DNA from: Cyanobacteriota bacterium
GTDB lineage: Bacteria > Cyanobacteriota > Cyanobacteriia > PCC-6307 > Cyanobiaceae
Reading direction: 5' to 3'
Length of the DNA: 32,120 nt
NCBI GenBank assembly: GCA_026389265.1
Contig: JAPLIE010000147.1
Location: forward strand, 1 to 32,120
Shown here: positions 8,454 through 16,732 of the stretch, piece after piece
How the letters are laid out: each line of letters begins with the position of its first letter
Position numbering within the stretch: the first letter of the stretch is position 1
Program-made: the position numbers and the translations under genes
Notes under the pieces: model-generated
What the model was told of the DNA's origin: nothing
Databases searched by the model: none
What the model saw: the letters and a program-made list of their open reading frames with translations, nothing else

Positions 8454-9167
8454 TCAACCCGAGGGCCGGCAGCGGGCCTTCAGAGCAGCGCGGAGGCGAG
8501 CCACCGCGTCATCCTGACCCTGCAGGGCAAAGGCCTCCTGCTCCAGCAGCCTGCTGCCGTGGTGATAGCTCGTGGTGAGAATGCCGCCGATCTCCTGGCG
8601 CACCACCGGATCGAGGCGCAGCCGCCAGCCGATCGGGGTGAGCTGCCCGTTGGGACAGCTCTGCACGGCATGCACCGCCTCATGCAGGAAGGTCTGGGGG
8701 CCGATGCCCAGATCGAAGGCGATCGGCGCCACCCAGAGGGTGCGACTGGCGGGCACGAACTGGCCGTAGGCCCGCGCTGCGGGGGGCGGAGCCCAGCGCA
8801 GCCGGAACCCATACCGCTCCAGATCGCGGGCCAGGGAGCGCAGCTCGGGGGGCAGCTGCGCTGACAGCTGGGGGTCAGTAGACCCCTGGGCTCCCCCGGG
8901 GGCCAGCCGGGCGGCCGGCCGCGATCCCGAAGGCGATCCCGAACGCGAACCCGGCGAGGCGGACGCCTGGGCCCGCAGGCTGCCGGTCCCGGGCAGGAAT
9001 GGAGCAGAGATCAGCAAGGATCGAGACGCGGCTGGTCGAGACGCAGAGGGTCGAACCGGGGCGGGTCGAACCGGGGCGGCTGGTGCACCGGTGGATCGCG
9101 GAGCAGTCACGCCGAGGGCTGCCAGCGGCAACGGCGCAGGAACGGAGAGGGGGGCGATCCAGGCCAC
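8454..9167 (-). CDS. Zinc-metallopeptidase-like protein with HEAVH motif
   Basis: 237 residues. The first ~100 are an Ala/Pro/Ser/Arg-rich low-complexity region with a possible hydrophobic leader. The C-terminal domain has HEAVH at 162-166 (TFLHEAVHAVQSCPNG), the HExxH zinc site of gluzincin-like peptidases. A conserved-looking EQEAFALQ at about 209-216 could give the third zinc ligand (Glu211). A strand YGQFVPASRTLWVAP precedes the motif as in edge-strand peptidases. The family is uncharacterised, so peptidase activity is inferred from the motif alone. It is followed on the same strand by the small 71-residue gene. Confidence 0.6.
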   Translation of the reverse strand: MAWIAPLSVPAPLPLAALGVTAPRSTGAPAAPVRPAPVRPSASRPAASRSLLISAPFLPGTGSLRAQASASPGSRSGSPSGSRPAARLAPGGAQGSTDPQLSAQLPPELRSLARDLERYGFRLRWAPPPAARAYGQFVPASRTLWVAPIAFDLGIGPQTFLHEAVHAVQSCPNGQLTPIGWRLRLDPVVRQEIGGILTTSYHHGSRLLEQEAFALQGQDDAVARLRAALKARCRPSG

Positions 9168-9185
9168 GCGGAAGGGGCGGGTTCT

Positions 9186-10145
9186 TCAGGGTCCCATCAG
9201 ATTGATGCGATAGAGCACCTCCTCCAGGGCCTCGGCGGCCCGCACCCCAGCCCAGCGCTGGGGATGGGCGGCGCTGCAGCAGGAAGGCACCGGCGCCAGG
9301 ATCGTGCTGGGGCGGGCATGGCAGAACTGCACCACGCTGTGGCGCTCGCCACTGGCGCCCGGGGGGGCCACCACCCGGTGCCAGCCGGCCGGAATGGTGC
9401 CGTTGCTGAGGCGCTCCAGCATCAGGCCGGTGTTGAGGATCACCCGACCCTCCGGCGGTGCGGCCGCCTGCCAGCGGCCATTCACCTCCACCTCAAGGCC
9501 TGCAGCGGTGGCGCGGGGCAGGGCGGTGATCAGGTTGATGTCGGCATGGGGGGCGGCCCAGTGGTGCCCGGCCGCCGGCGCGGCGGCCATGGGGGGATAG
9601 CGGATCGCGCGGGTGAGGGTGGGGGCCTCGTGCACCATCTCCTCGAAGAAGGTTTCGGCGCAGCCCATGCCGAGGGCGATCACCCGCAGGAAGCGCCGCT
9701 GCAGGTCGGCGAGGGCGGCATGGAAGCGCTCCAGCACCGCCGTGATCCCCGGCACCGCCACCTCGGGCAGCACCGGCTCCGGATAGAGCACGGGATAGCG
9801 GCGCCGTAGCGGATGGCCGCCGGGCAGCGGCGCCGACCAGTTGAGCATCTCCTTCCAGTCGGCCCGCTCGTGGCCGGCGGCGGTTTCCACCAGCAGGCCG
9901 GTGTAGCCGCTCTGACCATGGCTCAGGGGTGCGTGGAAGCAGGCCTTGCTGGCTGGATCGAGGGCAAAGAAGCGTTGCAGCAGGCCATAGGCGGTGTCGA
10001 GCAGATCGACGGGCAGATCGCTGCTGGTGTACACGAAGCCGGTGGCCAGGCTGCGGCGCACCCCATCCACCACCGCGGCGCGGGCCGCCCCATCGCCCCG
10101 CTCGAAGGCCAGCAGATCCACATCGAGGATGGCCAGTTCAGCCAT
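9186..10145 (-). CDS. Isopenicillin N synthase-like 2OG-Fe(II) oxygenase
   Basis: 319 residues. The non-heme iron site is complete: H200-x-D202 (APHADINLITAL), His256 (PAGWHRVV), and the 2-oxoglutarate-binding R268-x-S270 (ERHSVVQF). The N-terminal DIOX_N region (RRSLATGFVYTSSDLPVDLL) and the GYTGLLVETA block are also present. Family members oxidise small molecules; despite the name, most bacterial members do not make penicillins, and the substrate is unknown. A damaged copy of its first ~55 codons, plus about 45 bases of upstream sequence, lies at 11541-11750. The downstream gene on the same strand begins 19 bases after its stop. Confidence 0.85.
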   Translation of the reverse strand: MAELAILDVDLLAFERGDGAARAAVVDGVRRSLATGFVYTSSDLPVDLLDTAYGLLQRFFALDPASKACFHAPLSHGQSGYTGLLVETAAGHERADWKEMLNWSAPLPGGHPLRRRYPVLYPEPVLPEVAVPGITAVLERFHAALADLQRRFLRVIALGMGCAETFFEEMVHEAPTLTRAIRYPPMAAAPAAGHHWAAPHADINLITALPRATAAGLEVEVNGRWQAAAPPEGRVILNTGLMLERLSNGTIPAGWHRVVAPPGASGERHSVVQFCHARPSTILAPVPSCCSAAHPQRWAGVRAAEALEEVLYRINLMGP

Positions 10146-10274
10146 GGGCCGGGCAGCGCGGGAGTGCCCCGATCCTGGGCGACTACCGCTGCCGCGGCGA
10201 CCTCCTGCCTGAGAGCCTGAATCTCCTGCTGCTGAGCGACCTGAGCTGGCTGTTGATCGTTCCGGCCAGAGACC

Positions 10275-11408
10275 TCAGGTCCAGCATCGCCCGTTGATCC
10301 AGGCCGTCGTCTGCTGATCCGCCCAGCTGAGCGGGCTGCCACCCGGGAGGCGTTCGACCTGGTTGCGGCTGTGGAAGCCGTTATGGCCGCCCCGGGATGT
10401 GATCACGGTGTCCAACCAGGGACATTGCCGCCGCTGCGCCTGCATCGCCAGCTCGGCGGTGGCCGCCACCGGCACCCAGGGGTCATCGGCGGCATGAAGC
10501 AGCAGGATCGGGGGCAGAGTGCGGCTGCTTTCCACCGCTGCCAGCAGGGGCAGCAGCGGACTGGCGGCCGTGTAATAAGCCACCAGGGAGGCATGCCCCC
10601 AACGCGGCGCGGTGATGGCCGCATCGAAGGCCTGCAGGCTGCGCACCCGCCGTGCTCCGCGCAGCAGAGCCCGTTCGGCCGGCGTCACCCCGTGGGGATC
10701 GTCCAGGGTCAATTGGCACAGACGCCGCAGCACCCAATGGCGATAGAGCCGGTTGCGCGGACGATCGAATTGATCGGCGCACTGAACCAGATCCAGGGGG
10801 CTGCTGATGCAGACCAGGCCATCGAGCAAGGGCTGCTCCAGCGTGGCGTTGAGCAGCATCGTGCCACCCAGAGACAATCCCACCCCGACCAGGGGCAAGG
10901 AGGGTGTCCCTGCCGCCAGCTGATCGGCCAGCTGATCGGCCAGCTGGCGGGCCTGCCGCAGGGCAGGCAGCAGATCGCGGTTGCAAAGCGCGGCATAGGT
11001 GCCCGAAGCCAGAGGCCTGCCGGCGCCGGCACCGCGCATGTTGAGCCGCAGCACGGCAACCCCGGCGTTCACCAGATGGGCCGCCAGACGGCGGATGCCT
11101 GGTCCGTTTGAACAACCGCCAAGCCCATGGATCAGCACCACCAAGGCCCTGGGCGCTTCCGGCTGCGGTAGGGAGAGGCAACCCAGCAAGGCATCAGCAC
11201 CGCCGAGGTCGATGGTGAGCGCAGAGGAGCGATCCTCCGGCAGCCGCTGGGAACGGATCGTGTCCCGCATCGTCTGGAGATCGGCACCCCACCAGGGCAG
11301 CCGCTGGCGGAAAGGGGATGGCCTGAGCTGGGGCTGGTGGGACTCGCTCAATGGATCGCTGGGAATCGGATCAAGGGGAAGGTGTTGGCGTCGCCTGACG
11401 CCCGGCAT
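10275..11408 (-). CDS. YheT-type alpha/beta hydrolase
   Basis: 377 residues from ATG 11408; the ORF is open 33 codons further upstream, but that part overlaps the chimeric gene scrap. The nucleophile elbow is GVGLSLGGT (Ser179), the acid probably in ADDPWVP, and the catalytic His in SRGGHNGF. LIHGLGG gives the oxyanion loop, and the LPWWGADLQTM start is typical of YheT/embryogenesis-associated EMB8 hydrolases. These are membrane-associated serine hydrolases of unclear substrate, probably lipid or ester. A 12-base in-frame repeat near 10917-10948 encodes LADQLADQLA. The gene appears intact. Confidence 0.82.
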   Translation of the reverse strand: MPGVRRRQHLPLDPIPSDPLSESHQPQLRPSPFRQRLPWWGADLQTMRDTIRSQRLPEDRSSALTIDLGGADALLGCLSLPQPEAPRALVVLIHGLGGCSNGPGIRRLAAHLVNAGVAVLRLNMRGAGAGRPLASGTYAALCNRDLLPALRQARQLADQLADQLAAGTPSLPLVGVGLSLGGTMLLNATLEQPLLDGLVCISSPLDLVQCADQFDRPRNRLYRHWVLRRLCQLTLDDPHGVTPAERALLRGARRVRSLQAFDAAITAPRWGHASLVAYYTAASPLLPLLAAVESSRTLPPILLLHAADDPWVPVAATAELAMQAQRRQCPWLDTVITSRGGHNGFHSRNQVERLPGGSPLSWADQQTTAWINGRCWT

Positions 11409-11427
11409 CAACGTGGCTCCGTCAGCT

Positions 11428-11701
11428 CTAGCAGCATGAGCCGCTCGCGGCGTGCGTGCCTGATGTGGCAGCCGCTGCGGAAGCCGGCTCTGCTGCGCCC
11501 CTGTCAAACGGCAGGGAAGCGCCGCAGCCTTCGAACAGCCTGTAGGTGGTGTCGAGCAGATCGACGGGCAGATCGCTACCGGTGTAGACGAAGCCGGTGG
11601 CCAGGCTGCGGGGCACCCCGTCCACCACCGCGGCCCCGGGTTGCCCTATCGCCCCGCTCGAAGGCCATCAGATCCAAATCGAGGATGGCCGGTTTCGCCA
11701 T
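11428..11701 (-). pseudogene. Chimeric scrap: IPNS-like oxygenase start joined to ArsM end
   Basis: Reading from ATG 11701, the scrap begins like the oxygenase at 10145 (MAKPAILDLDLMAFERGD against MAELAILDVDLLAFERGD). It then suffers a one-base shift near 11650 and resumes as VDGVPRSLATGFVYTGSDLP. About 30 bases are identical between the copies around 11550. At the codons for TTYR it changes into the end of the arsenite methyltransferase at 12796-13899: LFEGCGASLPFDRGA here against LFEGCGSVLPFDGGA, both ending in a Cys-Cys pair. The junction lies where both parent genes encode Y-(G/R)-L, which suggests joining at microhomology. Homology to the oxygenase copy extends about 45 bases upstream of the ATG. 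It is not expected to be functional. Confidence 0.7.
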
Positions 11702-11908
11702 GGGCCGCGCAGCGCAGGGCTCCCCGATCTTCGGCGAAGGCTGCTGCGCCGGCCAGCCGTAAGGCCTCCACCGGATCGGCCCAGCAGAGGGTGGCGGTTG
11801 CCGGAATCGCGATCATTGATGGTAGGCAACATTCCCAGGTGTGCTGGGCGACAGCAAGGCAATGCGGGTGAATCATAATCCAACCCAACACCCTGAGACA
11901 TCGAAGCA

Positions 11909-12727
11909 GTGGCCTTCTCCTCAGTCCAGATTCAAGAGCTCTTATTTCTCTATCTCGGCAAGATTGCTTCGGCAACTGCTTTGTGGCTTGCAGGAGGTTG
12001 GGGCATCAAGCTCCTGCTGGGAATCTGCCGACGCTCCCTCATCAAAGGTGGCATGCAGCACGGCCTGGTGTCCTACATCACCTCAGTGATTGGCACTACG
12101 TTACGCGTTTTTCTTCTACTTTCCATCCTCGGTATCTTTGGCATTCAAACCACTAGCTTTGCAGCCTTGATTGCCGGTGCCGGCCTGGCCGTTGGAGCGG
12201 CCGCCAGCGGTTTATTGAGTAATTTTGCTGCTGGAGCCTTCCTCCAAGGCCTGCGGCCCTTCAAGGTAGGCGACTACGTTATCGCCGGCAACGTCGAGGG
12301 CACGGTCGAAGAAGTCGGCATGCTTGTCACCACGATCGTCACACCTGATCACGTGCACACCCTGGTTCCAAACGGCAAATTACTCACCGATACCGTTAAG
12401 AACTTTTCCTCTAATGATTATCGACGGGTGGAGTTGGAGGCGAACTTGGAAGAAGGCGACGACGTTGTGAAAGCAATTGAATTGCTGCAAAGCTCTCTGC
12501 AAACCGTTCCCAATCAGACCGCAAACAAACCGCCGATTGTTGATCTGATAGAATTTAAAAAGAAGGGACCGCGTCTTGCCGTTTGGCTTTACGCCCACAC
12601 GGAACATTATTGGCAGGTTTATTTTGACGCTAATCGCGTCATCTCCAACGTTTTGCTCCGCCATAATCTCAAGCCGACAGCCATCCCCAGCGATGATCCT
12701 TCAGGCGTGGTGTCCGGCACCTATTAG
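11909..12727 (+). CDS. MscS-family small mechanosensitive channel
   Basis: 272 residues with a GTG start at 11909. Three hydrophobic helices: about 8-33, 52-75, and the pore-lining TM3 AALIAGAGLAVGAAASGLLS at about 85-104 with its Gly/Ala pattern. Then follows the MscS beta domain (RPFKVGDYVIAGNVEGTVEE) and VPNGKLLTDTVKNFS, the most conserved blocks of the family. It would open under membrane tension and release solutes on osmotic downshock. The length suits the minimal MscS type. Its codon use is AT-richer than that of the flanking genes, so it may have been acquired separately; the flanking pieces are recombination scraps. Confidence 0.88.
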   Translation: MAFSSVQIQELLFLYLGKIASATALWLAGGWGIKLLLGICRRSLIKGGMQHGLVSYITSVIGTTLRVFLLLSILGIFGIQTTSFAALIAGAGLAVGAAASGLLSNFAAGAFLQGLRPFKVGDYVIAGNVEGTVEEVGMLVTTIVTPDHVHTLVPNGKLLTDTVKNFSSNDYRRVELEANLEEGDDVVKAIELLQSSLQTVPNQTANKPPIVDLIEFKKKGPRLAVWLYAHTEHYWQVYFDANRVISNVLLRHNLKPTAIPSDDPSGVVSGTY

Positions 12728-12795
12728 CCAAACCTGGTTGACTGCTGGATTGACTACTGCTCCAAGATCTCCCGGTTCCATGATCAGCTACTCCC

Positions 12796-13899
12796 TCAAC
12801 AACAGCCGCTGCTCGCTGAAGAGGTAGCTGCCGTGGAAGCCGGAGCGGCAGCGGCAATAGCACTTTTGGTTGCCCCCCCGTCAAAGGGCAGAACGGAGCC
12901 GCAACCCTCGAACAGGCCGTAGTGACGGCTGAAATCACCGATGAAGCTGAAATGGGGCGCCAGACGGCTATCGGCGAGCATGCGGAAAGTGTTGCCGCAC
13001 ACCGGAAACACCTTGCCGGCCTCGATCCAGTGGTGCTTGTCGAAGGGCAGGGCGTGGGGGTGTTCGGCAATCGTGCCGCGGTAGATCACCGCCTGGCCGT
13101 GGTCTTCGCAGGCATCCTCTAGCTCGGGGAGATGAAACAGGCGGTAGGTGGCCGAGAAGAAGCGGATCGCACCGGTGCGGGCGGTGAGCGCCGCATCGGT
13201 GATCTCTAGGGGCCGGTCGCTCACCAGGCGGGGATCGGCGAAGCCGGCCTGGCGGGCCAGGCGCAGGAAATCGTTCCAGTACAAGGCACCACTGAGGCAT
13301 TCGCCGTATAGCACCGGATCGTGGCGCAGCGCCTCGGGCACACGCCGGTCGGCATAGACATCGGCGAAGAAGAACTCACCGCCGCGCTTGAGCAGACGCC
13401 GCACCCCGTTCAGCACGGCCAGCTTGTCGGTGGAGAGATTCACCACGCAGTTGGAGATCACCAGATCGAAGCTGCCGGGCTCCAGCGGCAGCTGCTCGAG
13501 CTGTTCGATGCGGCCCTCCAGAAACCGCACGTTGTCGAAGCCGAACCGCTCGGCGTGGTGCTGCTGATGAGTCCGGGCCACCGCTAGCTGCTCTGGCGTC
13601 ATGTCCACGCCCACCACCTCACCGCCGGCGCCCACGAGCTGGGCCAGAAGGTAGACATCGCGGCCGCTGCCGCAGCCCAGATCCAACACCCGCAGACCCT
13701 CCAGCAATGGCGGCACCACCAGCCCACAGCCGTAGTAGCGCGACAACACCTCGGGATGGATGCGGGCCAGGAGCGGGCGCAGGCCCTCGGGAACACTGCT
13801 GGCGTCACAGCAGGCGTTGGTGCGCAGATCGGCGCTGCTGCTGAGGGTGGCGCCGTAGTACTCCTGCACGCCATGGCTCAGGTCGGTGGAGGTCGTCAT
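12796..13899 (-). CDS. arsM: Arsenite S-adenosylmethionine methyltransferase
   Basis: 367 residues from ATG 13899; the frame is open to 14130, but the extension is Arg/Pro-rich and overlaps a repeat. The SAM-binding motif LDLGCGSGRDVYLLAQLVGA is intact. Arsenic-binding cysteines expected in ArsM are present: the CC pair in TNACCDAS, Cys in LVISNCVVNLS, and Cys in FPVCGNTFRML. The gene ends in a Ser/Ala-rich tail with terminal Cys-Cys, as in several cyanobacterial ArsM proteins. The enzyme methylates As(III) to mono-, di- and trimethyl arsenicals, detoxifying it in the cytosol. No ArsR-type regulator is seen next to it. A second copy of its 3' end sits in the chimeric scrap at 11428. Confidence 0.9.
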   Translation of the reverse strand: MTTSTDLSHGVQEYYGATLSSSADLRTNACCDASSVPEGLRPLLARIHPEVLSRYYGCGLVVPPLLEGLRVLDLGCGSGRDVYLLAQLVGAGGEVVGVDMTPEQLAVARTHQQHHAERFGFDNVRFLEGRIEQLEQLPLEPGSFDLVISNCVVNLSTDKLAVLNGVRRLLKRGGEFFFADVYADRRVPEALRHDPVLYGECLSGALYWNDFLRLARQAGFADPRLVSDRPLEITDAALTARTGAIRFFSATYRLFHLPELEDACEDHGQAVIYRGTIAEHPHALPFDKHHWIEAGKVFPVCGNTFRMLADSRLAPHFSFIGDFSRHYGLFEGCGSVLPFDGGATKSAIAAAAPASTAATSSASSGCC

Positions 13900-14103
13900 G
13901 GCGGTGGGCGGAAGGATGGAGGTGCGTGCTTGGTGGGGCCCAGCCCCAACCACCTCGCTGGTCAGGAGCATGTCAGGTGGTCGAGCTGGCACGGAATCAC
14001 CCGAAGGCACACGCTCACCATCGCCGCGAGGGCGTGGGCAGCCGCATCGATGCCCGCGTCGCCAAGCGCACGGATGTCTGTGGCTAGGGGAACACCCCGT
14101 CTT

Positions 14104-14140
14104 GCACTCAGAGCGGTTCAGCCCCTTCACTCAGGATGGT
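14104..14140. repeat. Left copy of a 37-bp exact direct repeat
   Basis: Identical base for base to 31514-31550, in the same orientation, 17.4 kb apart. The right copy includes the last codons and stop of the fic gene (TILSEGAEPL on the minus strand); the left copy has the same bases without a fic gene. The pair encloses the restriction/toxin-antitoxin region and may mark the ends of an inserted island. Confidence 0.75.
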
Positions 14141-14351
14141 CGCGGATTTCCCTCAGCCAGCGAGAGGAGAGGCGGAAACCACTGGCCATCCGGGCCAAGC
14201 CGTGTTCGAGCGCCGCCACGTAGTTCGATACCTCCCCAACATCGTCAAAGGGAACCCCAGGAGCCTCCTCAAGCTCGAACAACAGCAGGTCTGACAGCGA
14301 CGACAGGGTTCCCTCGATCTGGGAAACCGGGCCACTAAGACTGACACACAT
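14127..14351 (-). CDS. Small hypothetical protein overlapping the zinc-ribbon gene (74 aa)
   Basis: ATG 14351 (MCVSLSGPVSQIEG) lies 17 bases inside the end of the upstream zinc-ribbon gene, an overlap typical of coupled genes. The sequence is a plausible soluble helical protein: LSSLSDLLLFELEEAPGVPF, then VSNYVAALEHGLARMASGFR and SSRWLREIRDHPE. No known family is recognised. Its final codons and stop fall in the 37-bp direct repeat, so its natural C-terminus may have been replaced by the repeat. Confidence 0.4.
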   Translation of the reverse strand: MCVSLSGPVSQIEGTLSSLSDLLLFELEEAPGVPFDDVGEVSNYVAALEHGLARMASGFRLSSRWLREIRDHPE

Positions 14352-15150
14352 AATCAAATGCTGATTCTTCCATTGTTCCCGGCAACACCTCGGTCCAGGT
14401 CAATTGATCAATAGTCCTGTAGCGCTTCGAGGGTGAAGAGCAATAAAACAAGTAGGGGGTGGGCCTGCCGAAGATATTGGCTTTTCCGAGTTCTCCTATT
14501 CCTCGTTTCTGAATAATCCGAACTGACATTACACTGCCATCGACAGCAGTTGCAACGTTGCACCAGCCATTAGCTCCACATTGTATTTTGTTTGCTGAGG
14601 TCTGAGGCGAAGACGCATCAACGGGGGAGGGCGAAGGGGCCGCCTGGGCAGGTGAAGGGGCCGCCTGGGTAGGTGAAGAAGCAGGCGGGGATGCGGACGG
14701 CGGACGGTACGAACCCATCTCCTCAGGTGAGACAAAGTTGGGCGAGCCTTTCCTGTTGGCCTCAAATATGGCTTTTGCCATAGGCGACGTCGTGGAGGCA
14801 GTCAGCGTCGGGGCTGGCGGAGGCGGAGGTTGCGGAGCAGGTGGCGGGAGCGAAGCGGCAGGCGGTGGGGATGGTGGCGGGGATGGCACAGCTTCACCCG
14901 TGTCGATGGTCCTTGGATTTGCAAACACGTATAAAACCCCCAGTAATCCGACTGGAATGAGCCAGGCTATGGTTGCTTTTTGATTTTTAATATTGGATCT
15001 TGGCGCTTTTCCCAAGGGGATGCTATAGCCTGCCTGTCGAGAATCAAGCTCGCTAAGTGCCATTCCGCATGCGGCGCAGACAGCCCTGCCGGCAAGACTC
15101 CTGTCATGCCTAATAGTCTTGCTGTTGCATTGGGGGCACTTAAAGGCCAT
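14335..15150 (-). CDS. Zinc-ribbon membrane protein with proline-rich linker
   Basis: 271 residues. Layout: residues 1-35 are a zinc ribbon (CPQC...CAAC, spaced like TFIIB/DUF-type ribbons); about 60-78 are one transmembrane helix (ATIAWLIPVGLLGVLYVFAN); about 88-200 are a Pro/Ala/Ser-rich linker including PSPPPSPPPAA and AAPSPAQAAPSP repeats. The C-terminal ~75 residues form a compact domain with Cys pairs (IQCGANGWCNV, LFYCSS, YVCQS), perhaps disulfide-bonded outside the membrane. No known family is recognised. The architecture suggests a cytoplasmic sensor ribbon joined through the membrane to an external domain. It lies between the 37-bp repeat and the cas3 remnant, and its Cys-containing C-terminal domain looks unlike the core genes. 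Confidence 0.6.
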   Translation of the reverse strand: MAFKCPQCNSKTIRHDRSLAGRAVCAACGMALSELDSRQAGYSIPLGKAPRSNIKNQKATIAWLIPVGLLGVLYVFANPRTIDTGEAVPSPPPSPPPAASLPPPAPQPPPPPAPTLTASTTSPMAKAIFEANRKGSPNFVSPEEMGSYRPPSASPPASSPTQAAPSPAQAAPSPSPVDASSPQTSANKIQCGANGWCNVATAVDGSVMSVRIIQKRGIGELGKANIFGRPTPYLFYCSSPSKRYRTIDQLTWTEVLPGTMEESAFDYVCQS

Positions 15151-15163
15151 ATGTCCAAGTAAA

Positions 15164-15259
15164 TCAGCGACTATAGCCTAAGGCAATGGTTGAAGCTGGT
15201 CGCACGGCGAGATCATCAAGGCTGGCAACGAATTCATGCAATTCCTGCATAACTGGCAT
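15164..15259 (-). CDS. Possible 31-residue small ORF upstream of the zinc-ribbon gene
   Basis: ATG 15259 follows AGGAGGAGA closely and reads MPVMQELHEFVASLDDLAVR, ending at TGA 15164, just before the zinc-ribbon start. The ribosome-binding site is strong, though spaced tightly. It may be a leader peptide or the remaining tail of a lost gene. Nothing further supports it. Confidence 0.25.
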   Translation of the reverse strand: MPVMQELHEFVASLDDLAVRPASTIALGYSR

Positions 15260-15277
15260 TCTCCTCCTACTGGATCC

Positions 15278-15332
15278 CCTCCATGTGCGCTGTCTTCTCC
15301 TGAGCCCATGGCTAGAGGTAAGCCACCAGCCC
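15278..15332. repeat. Left copy of the cas3 5' leader (55 bases, 53 identical to 30016-30070)
   Basis: This stretch lies directly before the Cas3-like ORF and recurs in the same orientation at 30016-30070 with two mismatches. A further 21 bases from within the cas3 coding sequence (15428-15448) follow at 30073-30093. The right-hand copy is therefore a deleted version of the same cas3 start. Confidence 0.8.
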
Positions 15333-15342
15333 ACCCGCCCAC

Positions 15343-16359
15343 TTGCACCCCGCCAGCTACTTCGAGGCTGCAGCAGGCTTCCCGCCGCTTCCCTTCCAGC
15401 TGGCCTGGATGGAGCAAGCAGAAGCCTCGCCGATCCGCACCCTGGAGGCGCCCACAGGGCTGGGCAAGACCTTGGCCACGCTGGTGGGCTGGCTGTGGGA
15501 CCGGAAGCAACGGCCTCAAGCCACCCCCCGGCGGCTGGTGTATCAGCTGCCGTTGCGCACCCTCACCGAGCAGATTGCGGTGGAGTGCCGGGCGGTGATG
15601 GACCGGCTGGGGGTGGCCATCCCGGTACATGTGCTGCGGGGCGGCCAGATCGATAACGATTACGCCGATGCCTTGGCGGCCGAGGCGGTGATCGTGGGCA
15701 CCCTGGATCAGGTGGTGAGCCGCCAGCTGATGCGCGGCTACTGCTGCTCGCGCTGGAGCTGGCCGCGCCACTTCGCCGCCCTCAACACCGATGTGCGGGT
15801 GGTGGTGGACGAAACCCAGCTGCAGGGAGCCGCGGTGCGCACCGCCATCCGCCTGCAGGAGCTACACCAGCAACTAGGCGGCCCGGCGCCTCGGGAGCTG
15901 GTGCTCTGCTCCGCCACCCTTGATTCCGCGATCCTGCCGGCCGGCACTCCCCGCCATGGCCTGAGCGATGCCGACTACGGCCATCCCGTGGCGCAACGGA
16001 AGGTGGGCCGCACCAAGTCGCTCACCTTGGCGGGCGACACCGATCCGGCGGCCTTGGTGAGAAGCCAGCACCAGGAGGGAACGCTCACGCTGGTGGTGGT
16101 CAATCAGGTGCGGCGCGCCCAGGCGATCGTTGCCCAGCTGCAGGGCCTGCCAACCCTGCTGCTCCACTCCCGTTTCCGCCGGGCTGAACGGCAGGCCATC
16201 GAAGTCCAGCTGCGGGAGTTCCGGGGCGTGGTGGTGGCCACCCAGACGGTGGAGGCCGGGATCGATCTCGATGCCCGGCTACTGATCACCGATCTGGCTT
16301 TAGCCATGAGCTGGCTTCTGCTCTGGTGGCCCTGCAACTCGTTGAGGAGTCGGTGCTGA
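15343..16359 (+). pseudogene. cas3: Truncated Cas3 helicase, type I-G-like, orphan
   Basis: A 338-codon frame from TTG 15343; a stop lies in frame at 15319 and no ATG is available. It starts like type I-G (formerly I-U) Cas3 (YFEAAAGFPPLPFQLAWMEQ). Helicase motif I is APTGLGKTLATL, motif Ia LVYQLPLRTLTEQ, motif II VVVDETQLQG (the DExQ form typical of I-G Cas3), motif III LCSATLD, and later VVATQTVEAGIDLDA. The VGTLDQVVSRQLMRGYCCSR block is also characteristic. After LLITDLA the similarity stops abruptly, so the motif VI QR..GR arginines and the C-terminal part (including any HD nuclease) are missing. No other cas gene or CRISPR array is visible. It is probably dead. Confidence 0.7.
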
Positions 16360-16732
16360 GATCTCTGCTGATGAGCCGCCACGGCACGATCCGGATCCAG
16401 CCCCAGCCCATCATTTTCCGCGGTGGGCGGTGTGAAGAATGCAGATTCGCCAGGCAATCCCCTAGGAGGTTGATCGGAAAAACTATGCACCCAGCGCATA
16501 GGCAGACCGTCATGGGGATGGAGAAAGCACATCGCTTGCCGCTGTCTCGCTGTAGATCTGAGCAAGCTGGGGCAAAGTGAACTGATGGTCGCCAACAGAC
16601 CCTGATCTGGTCTTTCGCGCGGCGACTGACCTGCTTCAGGCCCCTCAATGGCATCGTGAAGCCCTTGAGGCCATGCTCCAGTCCCAGCCCAGGCCCAGCT
16701 TCCCTGAGCGCCCGCGTCCCTAACCCGCCCCA
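16360..16732. other. 373 bases without a recognisable gene
   Basis: The region lies between the cas3 break and hsdM. A plus-strand frame just before hsdM (about 16582-16722: DPDLVFRAATDLLQAPQWHR followed by EALEAMLQSQ) reads like the tail of a lost protein but has no start. The hsdM promoter should be here; I could not pick a convincing one. Confidence 0.35.

Noticed and set aside
13900-14130. N-terminal extension of arsM to 14130
   Set aside because: The extra 77 codons are Arg/Pro/Cys-rich, begin inside the 37-bp repeat and do not resemble ArsM; the ATG at 13899 matches the family start.
15150-16732. CRISPR array near the cas3 remnant
   Set aside because: No regularly spaced direct repeats were seen around the gene or elsewhere in the window.
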